Notes under the pieces: model-generated
What the model saw: only the letters and a program-made list of their open reading frames with translations
Told to the model about the DNA's origin: nothing
Database searches by the model: none
Part shown: piece after piece, positions 1 to 5,358 of the stretch
How positions within the stretch are numbered: the stretch's first letter is position 1
How the letters are laid out: every line of letters begins with the position of its first letter
Assembly: GCA_022615215.1 (NCBI GenBank)
Contig: JAKEHD010000354.1
Coordinates: 1 to 7,242, forward strand
Direction: 5' to 3'
DNA from: Blastocatellia bacterium
GTDB taxonomy: Bacteria > Acidobacteriota > Blastocatellia > UBA7656
Length of the DNA stretch: 7,242 nt
Position numbers and translations under genes: made by a program

Positions 1-56
1 AAAGATTTCTTTCTTGATTTCTCAGATATTCTCAAAGGGTATTACTCTATCGTGCT

Positions 57-72
57 ATCTGTGTAATCTGTG
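57..72. repeat. Two copies of a 9-bp-period repeat (ATCTGTG)
   Basis: The heptamer ATCTGTG occurs at 57-63 and again at 66-72, separated by TA, giving a 9-bp period. It is a short, exact duplication in intergenic DNA and may be one end of a dispersed intergenic repeat. With only two copies in this window, a chance duplication cannot be excluded. Confidence 0.4.
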
Positions 73-91
73 GTTGATCCTCCAGCCCCTT

Positions 92-107
92 ACAACTGAC
101 AACTGAC
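92..107. repeat. Tandem ACAACTG duplication
   Basis: ACAACTG is present at 92-98 and immediately repeated at 99-105, followed by AC, which is the beginning of a third copy. The array ends three bases before the stop codon of the propeller gene. It is a simple heptamer tandem repeat that could be variable between strains. No function is implied. Confidence 0.5.
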
Positions 108-109
108 CG

Positions 110-2176
110 CTATTCAAGAATTCTCTTTTCGATTCGCATCAGCCCGTTCAGCGTGCCGAGGTAGATATATTCGTCGTCGGTTACGATAGCGGTGACGCTC
201 TGAGACGGAAGCCCCGCGCTGATGCGTGTCCACCGCCGTGCTCTCGTATTATAAACTAAAAGTCCACGATCGCCAGTCCCCGCGTAAACTCGCTCGCCAT
301 CCGTATGCATCGCGTTTTGACTCACCTCGAATCGGCCCACCTGATCTGCGAAGTTCACCCACTCGCCCGTAGGCAGTAGCTCATCGACCCCGCCGCCGTT
401 CGTCCCTACATAGAGCGTGCCTTCGGCTTCGGCAAGCGCAGTCACCCAGTCGTGCGATAGAGGCGAGTTCGAAGTCTTGTAGACTCGCACAACTCTCAGA
501 CCTTCCAACTCCACAAGACCCGCGAGGCTTCCGACGAACAACCGAGACCCGGCGCTCGCCGATGTATAAAGGTGATTGCTCGCAAGGCCGTGAAAAGCAG
601 TCAGCGAACGCGCGCGACCTCCGGCGACGCTTGTGAGTCCTCCCGCCGTCGCAAGCACGAGGGCGTGACCTTCGGGGGCGTTATCCACGAGCGACACATG
701 AGCGATGGAATCGTTTATCAATCCGTTCCGCTCGCGCGTCAGAACCGATTGCTTCAATCCAGCGTCGAAGACCACAAGTCCCCGCGACGTTGCTACGAGC
801 AAGCGGTCTTCGCTGCGGTCGAAGGCGACGAAATTGACCTCGCGCACGCGGTCGTCTTCCACGTGAGAAAGCCGCTCGTTCGTCTGCGGCGCAATCACAT
901 CGAGACCTGCGTCGAAGTACCCGACCCACAATCGGCCCGCTCCGTCGAAGGCGAGGCCCGTTATGTGCTTTCCTGTGAGCACGCGCTCGCGTGCAAGCGA
1001 CGTGGCTACGGCTTCGAAGGCCGGTCCCGCGCTGCTCTCTTCCCTTGTGAATGCGCCCTCTCCGGTCAGCGCCCAAAGCACGCCATCGGCAGTGTATGCA
1101 ATAGCAGGCGCAGAGCGTGGCAACCCGGCCGTCTCTGCGAGGGCCGAGTTGTTTTTATCAGAAGGTTCGTCGCGATTCGCGCGATCACTTGCCAGATCGA
1201 TCAAACCGCCCGTAAACAGCCCGGCCCACAATCGCTCGCCACTTACCGCAAGCGAAGTGACGTTGGGTTGAGCCGATAGGGACGCGATCTGAAACTCCGC
1301 GCTTGCGGGCGTCCCCGGCTCATCGTTTAGCGCGACGACCCCGAAATCCGTAGCGACGGCTATGCGGCCTTTGTCCTTGAAGCCATCGGGCAGCGGAGCA
1401 AGCCCCGTCACATGAGGCGAGGGCAGCCCTTCCTGCGTTCCGATGCGCTCGATGCGGGCCTCGCGCCAGATGTAAAGCCCCGCGTCCTGAGTGCCTATGT
1501 AGAGGCGCGCGTCAATGGAAAGCAGCGCGGTCACTCTGGTGAAATCCGCCCCCGTCGCTCGATTGAAGCGGCGCGAGAAACGCTCGCCGTCGTATTCGAA
1601 GAGTCCCCCGTCGAGCGTGCCTATAAGGAGTTCGCTCTCCGTCCGGGCGAGCGCGCTCACACGTGTGGCTTTGGGTTTGACGAATGTGTAGCCCGTGAAA
1701 GATTCGCCGTCGAAAGAGATCAATCCCGCAGAGGCCGTCCCTATGAAGAGGCGGTCTCGAAAGGTCGCAAGCGAGGTGAGATCGTTATCCGTCAATCCGT
1801 CGAGCGTCGTGTAGCGCCGACGGACGTTGCCGCCATCATCGAGCGCGACGAGTCCCCCCGATGTTGCAAGGTAGTCCGTGCCCGCGAGGTTCGCCGTTGC
1901 GCGAACATCCGAAGAGTTCAAATAAAGCGAGAAGCCATCGGTCGAAGGCGCGCGCAATCTTTCTTCGCGCACCTCTACCCGCGCGGCTTCGGCCTGAGCT
2001 ATGCGCTCGCTCTCGATGCGGCGATTGAGTTGCACTATATAAAAGATGATGGCGGCGATGATGACGAGGGCGACCGTAGAGGCAATTATGACGATATGCC
2101 GACGATAGGATTTCAGTTTGTTTATGAGATCAGACATGAGATTCAAGATTCGCGGCCGCCCAATAAATGCATTCAT
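110..2176 (-). CDS. Membrane-anchored beta-propeller protein (Reg_prop-like repeats)
   Basis: This 688-residue protein has a short basic N-terminus (KLKSYRR around 20-26), one hydrophobic segment at about 28-49, a charged helical linker to about 75, and then repeated propeller blades to the C-terminus. The blades show a recurring pattern of GL(T/P)xxxVTxL, then a short strand ending in (I/V/L)GT, then GGL or AGL. Clear examples are GLTDNDLTSLATF with RLFIGT, TLYVGTNGGGV, and GLPSQSVTAIV with YIYLGTLNGL. This resembles two-component-regulator propeller (Reg_prop) repeats. No histidine kinase, GGDEF or DNA-binding domain follows; the protein ends within the last blade. By the positive-inside rule the propeller should face the periplasm, so a sensing or scaffold role is inferred but unproven. 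I kept the ATG at 2176 with AAAGGG about 12 bases upstream. An internal Met at residue 14 (2137) is an alternative start without a good ribosome binding site. The gene is divergent from pgsA. Confidence 0.8.
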   Translation of the reverse strand: MNAFIGRPRILNLMSDLINKLKSYRRHIVIIASTVALVIIAAIIFYIVQLNRRIESERIAQAEAARVEVREERLRAPSTDGFSLYLNSSDVRATANLAGTDYLATSGGLVALDDGGNVRRRYTTLDGLTDNDLTSLATFRDRLFIGTASAGLISFDGESFTGYTFVKPKATRVSALARTESELLIGTLDGGLFEYDGERFSRRFNRATGADFTRVTALLSIDARLYIGTQDAGLYIWREARIERIGTQEGLPSPHVTGLAPLPDGFKDKGRIAVATDFGVVALNDEPGTPASAEFQIASLSAQPNVTSLAVSGERLWAGLFTGGLIDLASDRANRDEPSDKNNSALAETAGLPRSAPAIAYTADGVLWALTGEGAFTREESSAGPAFEAVATSLARERVLTGKHITGLAFDGAGRLWVGYFDAGLDVIAPQTNERLSHVEDDRVREVNFVAFDRSEDRLLVATSRGLVVFDAGLKQSVLTRERNGLINDSIAHVSLVDNAPEGHALVLATAGGLTSVAGGRARSLTAFHGLASNHLYTSASAGSRLFVGSLAGLVELEGLRVVRVYKTSNSPLSHDWVTALAEAEGTLYVGTNGGGVDELLPTGEWVNFADQVGRFEVSQNAMHTDGERVYAGTGDRGLLVYNTRARRWTRISAGLPSQSVTAIVTDDEYIYLGTLNGLMRIEKRILE

Positions 2177-2211
2177 TCTGCCGACAGACCCTTTGATGCG
2201 CGAAATCGCAA
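2173..2211 (-). CDS. Possible 12-codon leader ORF overlapping the propeller gene start
   Basis: On the minus strand a strong Shine-Dalgarno sequence, AAGGAG (2223-2218), sits 6 bases before a TTG (2211-2209). That codon opens a 12-codon frame (LRFRASKGSLAE) whose TGA (2175-2173) overlaps the ATG of the propeller gene in an ATGA arrangement. This is the geometry of translational coupling. It would also explain why the best ribosome binding site in the region is not at the propeller start. Against it, the frame is very short, starts with TTG, and a weak minus-strand -10-like TAATAT (2230-2225) would place the transcript start almost on the Shine-Dalgarno. It may be only chance. Confidence 0.22.
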   Translation of the reverse strand: MRFRASKGLSAE

Positions 2212-2300
2212 AACGTTCTCCTTTATATTAATGATGTGCGCGGAAAAAGCCAGTTCATCGCTCATCGTTCATAATTCCGCGTTCGGAAAAGTCGCGCCGC

Positions 2301-2329
2301 TTGACAATGCGCCGGGGCCTAAATATAGT
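2301..2329 (+). promoter_or_regulatory. Sigma70-type promoter for pgsA
   Basis: A perfect -35 box TTGACA (2301-2306) is followed by a 17-bp spacer and a -10 box TATAGT (2324-2329), one base from consensus. Transcription would begin near 2336, giving a leader of roughly 88 bases before the TTG start of pgsA at 2424. I see no recognisable riboswitch in that leader. The match is strong for the vegetative sigma factor, and no other gene lies downstream on this strand. Confidence 0.65.
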
Positions 2330-2410
2330 CAGAAAGCTGAGTTTGGGGTGGCGTGTTCGAATCACAACATCCATTTTGTAGCCGGTGAAATCGCGCCCAT
2401 AAACGGGGGC

Positions 2411-2416
2411 AGGAAG
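2411..2416 (+). promoter_or_regulatory. Ribosome binding site that sets the TTG start of pgsA
   Basis: AGGAAG at 2411-2416 ends 7 bases before the TTG at 2424. This spacing, and the fact that the typical PgsA N-terminus (NLPNALTLSR) begins right after it, support TTG as the true start codon even though it is not ATG. Confidence 0.6.
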
Positions 2417-2423
2417 TCGAAAC

Positions 2424-3203
2424 TTGAATCTTCCAAACGCGCTCACTCTTTCGAGAATATTCGTCGTGCCGCTTCTGGTCGTCGTCCTCTTGACGAAAGT
2501 TCCAAGCGATTGGCTGGGCGTGCCTCAACAACTCCTGGGACTTGCGCTATTCGTGGGCGCATCGCTTACCGACTGGCTCGACGGTTACATTGCGCGAAAG
2601 CGGGGCCAGGTCTCTACGCTAGGCATACTGCTCGACCCCATAGCCGATAAATTGCTGATCTCGGCCGCGCTCGTATCGCTCGTAGAAAACCGGCTCGCGC
2701 CCGCCTGGGCCATCGTCATAATAATAGCCCGCGAGTTCGCCGTCACCGGGTTGCGCTCCATCGCCGCCGCCGAAGGCTTCACAATATCTGCGTCCAGGAA
2801 AGCAAAATTCAAGATGCTCTCTCAGGTCATAGCGATCACGCTGTTGATACTGGGCAGCGTATCGGGAGGCCCGTCGGGGCTTCAACCTCCGCTCGAAGTC
2901 AAGCCCAACGTCTCGTTCGCCTCATTCACTGAATCGGGCCGCGTCATATCTTCGTTCCTGCGCGAGGGCATCATGACGTTCGACGGCTTCCGCGTGCTCT
3001 GTTACGGCGCGGGTCGCGCCATGCTCTGGATAGTGGTAGTCTTCGCCCTATGGTCCATGTACGATTACTTCACGAAATTCTACGGCAAGGTGCGCGACCG
3101 CATAGAGGTGCGCGAACGCCGCCGCCTGCGCCTCCGCAAACGCAAGAAAAGAAAGACGACCGCCGCCGCAGTCGACTCTCCGAGCGAAAGCGTGAAGGGA
3201 TGA
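2424..3203 (+). CDS. pgsA: CDP-diacylglycerol--glycerol-3-phosphate 3-phosphatidyltransferase
   Basis: PgsA condenses CDP-diacylglycerol with glycerol-3-phosphate to give phosphatidylglycerophosphate and CMP, the committed step to phosphatidylglycerol and cardiolipin in the inner membrane. The complete CDP-alcohol phosphatidyltransferase motif D-x2-DG-x2-AR-x8-G-x3-D-x3-D is present: D50, D53, G54, A57, R58, G67, D71 and D75. The N-terminal NLPNALTLSR and the segment REFAVTGLRSIAAAEG (103-118) are specific to the PgsA branch rather than to phosphatidylserine synthase. Several hydrophobic helices span the protein. It is long: 259 residues against about 180-200 usually. The extra length comes from a loop at about 147-190, a last hydrophobic helix at about 196-216, and a very basic tail (224-244) ending in a polar stretch. 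The start is TTG, with AGGAAG 7 bases upstream. The gene is probably monocistronic from the promoter at 2301. Confidence 0.93.
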   Translation: MNLPNALTLSRIFVVPLLVVVLLTKVPSDWLGVPQQLLGLALFVGASLTDWLDGYIARKRGQVSTLGILLDPIADKLLISAALVSLVENRLAPAWAIVIIIAREFAVTGLRSIAAAEGFTISASRKAKFKMLSQVIAITLLILGSVSGGPSGLQPPLEVKPNVSFASFTESGRVISSFLREGIMTFDGFRVLCYGAGRAMLWIVVVFALWSMYDYFTKFYGKVRDRIEVRERRRLRLRKRKKRKTTAAAVDSPSESVKG

Positions 3204-3270
3204 TGGAGTGAGGAAGATCGAAGAAGTCCATTAGAGAGTCATTCTGTATAGAGGAAGTTACCTGGAAAAG

Positions 3271-3279
3271 TGTTATAAT
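3271..3279 (+). promoter_or_regulatory. Extended -10 promoter of the TcmP/Gp37 cassette
   Basis: TGTTATAAT contains a perfect -10 hexamer TATAAT (3274-3279) with the TG of an extended -10 one base upstream. The positions where a -35 box would lie (about 3250-3257, GAGGAAG) match TTGACA poorly, which is common for extended -10 promoters. Transcription would start near 3286, leaving a leader of about 37 bases. This gives the inserted pair its own promoter, separate from pgsA. Confidence 0.55.
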
Positions 3280-3282
3280 ATC

Positions 3283-3295
3283 ACTCACATTGAGT
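3283..3295. promoter_or_regulatory. Small dyad at the predicted transcript start
   Basis: ACTCA (3283-3287) and TGAGT (3291-3295) form a perfect 5-bp inverted repeat around a 3-base centre, 3 bases downstream of the -10 box. The position, across the expected +1, fits an operator for a small dimeric repressor. No regulator gene is present in the window, and a 5-bp arm can occur by chance. Confidence 0.25.
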
Positions 3296-3310
3296 TATTT
3301 AAAATTGCTT

Positions 3311-3317
3311 TAAGGAA
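3311..3317 (+). promoter_or_regulatory. Ribosome binding site of the TcmP-like gene, possibly in a hairpin
   Basis: TAAGGAA (3311-3317) lies 5 bases before the ATG at 3323 and fixes that start. Around it, TTAT (3295-3298) can pair with ATAA (3318-3321) and TTAAA (3299-3303) with TTTAA (3309-3313), leaving GGAA of the ribosome binding site as a bulge. All pairs are A-T, so the fold would be weak and perhaps temperature-sensitive. Confidence 0.5.
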
Positions 3318-3322
3318 ATAAT

Positions 3323-4456
3323 ATGAGCGACTTGTCTCAAACTTTTTTCGATGAATCAACAGAGCAATCGCAAATAAAAGCCGAGATAGTATCAAAGTAC
3401 TTCTGGGCTTGGGCTAAAGTCATTATTCCTTGGGCAAAGAAAAGCAGTAACAAGATTGCTTATATTGACTTATTTGCTGGGCCAGGTCGCTACAAAGATG
3501 GAAGCAAATCTACTCCCATTCTTATCCTGGAGCAAGCCATTCAAAATGCAGATATGCGCAACATGCTTGTGACGATTTTCAATGATATAGACAGAGATAA
3601 TACCCAGTCACTTGAAAAGGCTATAGATCAGATTCCCAATATAACCAGCCTGAAATACAAACCCGAAGTCGACAACGAGGAGGTCGGAACAAAGATAGTT
3701 GAAAAATTTGAACAGATGCGTTTAGTGCCAACGTTGTTTTTCATAGATCCGTGGGGCTACAAAGGTCTTTCTCTGCGATTGATAAACTCTGTTCTCAAAA
3801 ACTGGGGATGTGATTGCATATTCTTCTTCAACTATAATCGTATAAACATGGGCCTTAATAATCAGGCTGTCCGCGAACACATGAACGCGCTTTTCGGCGA
3901 GCAGCGAGATGAACAGCTTCGCCAGCAATTAGAGAATATGCTGCCCCACCAACGGGAACTAACAATCGTTGAGGCCATCAGTCAATCACTCAAAGAGATG
4001 GGCGGCAAATATGTGCTGCCTTTTCGATTTAGAAATGCCGAAGGAAGCCGAACAAGCCACCACTTGATCTTCGTTTCAAAAGATATCAGGGGGTACGAAA
4101 TAATGAAAGATATAATGGCAAAGGAAAGCTCCACTAAAGAACAAGGAGTGCCCTCTTTCGAGTATAACCCTGCCACGAAGGATCAACCGATGCTGTTTGG
4201 GTTTTCAAGACCCCTCGATGAATTAACTGATATGCTTCTCAATAGTTTTGCAGGTCGTACTCTCACAATGCTACAAATATACAATGAGCATCATGTTGGA
4301 AGGCAGTATATCAAATCAAATTACAAAGATGCTCTTAAAGAACTCGAAGCTAAAGGAGCAATCATGACTGATCCTCCTGCTGAAAAAAGGAAGAAATTAA
4401 GAGGTAAGCCAACATTTGCAGAAACAGTGAGAGTGAGCTTTCCACGAAAGGGCTAA
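3323..4456 (+). CDS. tcmP: Three-Cys-motif partner protein TcmP-like, methyltransferase-like
   Basis: This 377-residue protein matches the TcmP family, named because it occurs beside three-Cys-motif (Gp37/Gp68) proteins. Visible parts, in order: an N-terminal helix with SQIKAEIVSKYFWAWAKVI (16-34); a class I methyltransferase-like motif I, YIDLFAGPGR (47-56); an acidic end of a second strand, FNDID (86-90); FIDPWGYKG (140-148), in the position of the (N/D)PP(Y/F)-like motif of amino-methyltransferases; FFNYNR (168-173); and a conserved SHHLIFVSKDIRGYEIMKDI stretch (245-264). Residues about 300-377 look like a winged helix-turn-helix with a basic C-terminus. S-adenosylmethionine binding and a nucleic-acid target are inferences; no activity is established to my knowledge. 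It is first in a two-gene operon, stopping 8 bases before the next gene. Base composition is clearly AT-richer than pgsA, indicating horizontal acquisition. Family assignment is fairly sure, function is not. Confidence 0.85.
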   Translation: MSDLSQTFFDESTEQSQIKAEIVSKYFWAWAKVIIPWAKKSSNKIAYIDLFAGPGRYKDGSKSTPILILEQAIQNADMRNMLVTIFNDIDRDNTQSLEKAIDQIPNITSLKYKPEVDNEEVGTKIVEKFEQMRLVPTLFFIDPWGYKGLSLRLINSVLKNWGCDCIFFFNYNRINMGLNNQAVREHMNALFGEQRDEQLRQQLENMLPHQRELTIVEAISQSLKEMGGKYVLPFRFRNAEGSRTSHHLIFVSKDIRGYEIMKDIMAKESSTKEQGVPSFEYNPATKDQPMLFGFSRPLDELTDMLLNSFAGRTLTMLQIYNEHHVGRQYIKSNYKDALKELEAKGAIMTDPPAEKRKKLRGKPTFAETVRVSFPRKG

Positions 4457-4464
4457 TACCTGTT

Positions 4465-5226
4465 ATGGGAACAAAATCAGCTATAGAATGGACTGAGGCT
4501 ACTTGGAACCCAGTTACTGGATGTACCAAGATCAGCCCTGGGTGTAAGCACTGCTATGCAGAGCGGTTGGCAATTCGGCTGAAGGCTATGGGGCAACCCA
4601 ATTACTCCAACGGATTTGATCTTACCCTACATGAAAACGCATTGGAATTGCCTCTTCGCTGGAGAAAGCCACAAATTATCTTCGTCAATTCAATGAGCGA
4701 TCTTTTCCACAAGGATGTACCACTGGAGTTCGTTCTTAGGGTCTTCGATGTAATGGGTAGGGCGGATTGGCATCAATTTCAAATACTCACAAAGAGGTCT
4801 GACCGCCTGTTAGAACTTAATCCTCATCTATCCTGGAAACCTCATATTTGGATGGGCGTGAGTATAGAGACCGAGGATTATGCCTTTCGCATAGATCATC
4901 TTCGGCAAACTGATGCGCATATAAAGTTCTTGTCGCTTGAGCCGCTATTAGGATCTATTCCTGATCTGAACCTGGATCGAATAGATTGGGTTATAGTTGG
5001 AGGCGAATCAGGTCCCGGCGCGCGTGTTATGCGCAAGTCATGGGTCATAGACATTCGTGATCAGTGTCGGAAAGCGCAGGTTCCCTTCTTTTTTAAGCAA
5101 TGGGGAGGAGTGAATAAGAAGCAGGCAGGACGGTTATTGGAAGGGCGAACGTGGGATGAAATGCCAACAGACTTTACTGAGCCTTTGCAGATTCAAAACA
5201 GATTTCACCCAACAAGCACAACATAA
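4465..5226 (+). CDS. Phage Gp37/Gp68-family (DUF5131) three-Cys-motif protein
   Basis: This 253-residue protein carries the signature of the Gp37/Gp68 family: AIEWTEATWNPVTGC, then C20-x6-C27-x2-C30 followed by YAER. Further conserved blocks are FVNSMSDLFHKDVP (73-86), QILTKR (106-111), GVSIE (131-135), SLEPLLG (157-163), WVIVGGESGPGARVM (175-189) and FFKQWGG (209-215). The three clustered cysteines and the sequence of strand motifs suggest a radical-SAM-like TIM-barrel that binds a 4Fe-4S cluster, though the spacing differs from the classical CX3CX2C. The substrate is unknown. The family is found in phages and bacteria, often with TcmP, as here. The ATG at 4465 lies 8 bases after the tcmP stop with GAAAGGG (4446-4452) upstream inside tcmP, so translation is probably coupled. 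Length is normal and no key residue is missing. Family call is firm; the reaction is unknown. Confidence 0.9.
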   Translation: MGTKSAIEWTEATWNPVTGCTKISPGCKHCYAERLAIRLKAMGQPNYSNGFDLTLHENALELPLRWRKPQIIFVNSMSDLFHKDVPLEFVLRVFDVMGRADWHQFQILTKRSDRLLELNPHLSWKPHIWMGVSIETEDYAFRIDHLRQTDAHIKFLSLEPLLGSIPDLNLDRIDWVIVGGESGPGARVMRKSWVIDIRDQCRKAQVPFFFKQWGGVNKKQAGRLLEGRTWDEMPTDFTEPLQIQNRFHPTSTT

Positions 5227-5241
5227 CTTGAGATTTCAAAT

Positions 5242-5358
5242 ATGGAAATCGCTGACCTTGAATCTGAGATTCTGACTTTTTTAGCTCAGAATTTCACAAA
5301 GCATCCGCATCCATGCCACCTTTTCGCCTCTTCACTCTTCTTCTCCCGCAATGAATGA
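5242..5358 (+). pseudogene. Possible truncated third gene of the cassette
   Basis: Fifteen bases after the Gp37/Gp68-type gene, an ATG opens a 38-codon frame. Its first 20 or so residues (MEIADLESEILTFLAQNF, then TKHPHP) look like an ordinary protein N-terminus: an amphipathic helix with AT-rich codons like those of the insert. After about codon 24 the frame continues into cysteine-, phenylalanine- and serine-rich residues where it is antisense to the end of the convergent host gene, and stops at 5358. The simplest reading is the 5' remnant of a third operon gene, cut at the right border of the insert. The ribosome binding site is weak (GAG at 5230-5232). It could instead be a chance frame, since the same DNA can form a hairpin. 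I do not recognise the family. Confidence 0.28.
5265..5296. terminator. Stem-loop between convergent genes, weak terminator candidate
   Basis: Positions 5265-5275 can pair with 5286-5296 in an 11-bp stem with one G-T wobble, around a 10-base loop that contains six T. It sits between the insert and the convergent minus-strand gene, where a bidirectional terminator would be expected. There is no T tract after the stem on either strand, so intrinsic termination would be inefficient. It overlaps the possible truncated third gene. Confidence 0.33.

Larger units (their letters stand above)
1..109. other. Non-coding region downstream of the propeller gene
   Basis: No convincing gene is visible here. 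The stretch lies just past the stop codon of the minus-strand propeller gene and is AT-richer than that gene. It contains two short tandem duplications, listed separately, and no clear GC-rich hairpin followed by a T tract on either strand, so I do not call a terminator. The window edge prevents judging what lies further left. Confidence 0.5.

Noticed and set aside
572..1279. Plus-strand open frame antisense to the propeller gene
   Set aside because: Low-complexity, Arg-rich translation with no motif, fully covered by the propeller repeats on the other strand.
2316..2391. tRNA-like sequence with TTCGAATC and a nearby CCA
   Set aside because: The putative T stem gives only three base pairs, and no acceptor stem or D arm can be paired; the similarity is local.
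1412..2650. A 412-codon open frame on the plus strand, antisense to the propeller gene and running into pgsA
   Set aside because: Its product is rich in Arg, Ala and Ser with no domain, and it overlaps two genes with strong protein signatures in other frames. It is a by-product of GC-rich codons.
5232..5250. GATTTC and GAAATC dyad behind the Gp37/Gp68 gene as a terminator
   Set aside because: A 6-bp AT-rich stem with no T tract is too weak; the longer stem at 5265-5296 is the better candidate.
3206..5337. Short repeats (GAGTGA and TCACTC, plus GAGGAAG twice) near the insert borders as possible attachment or target-site duplications
   Set aside because: The matches are only 6-7 bases, purine-rich, and not placed symmetrically at the composition change; they are expected by chance.
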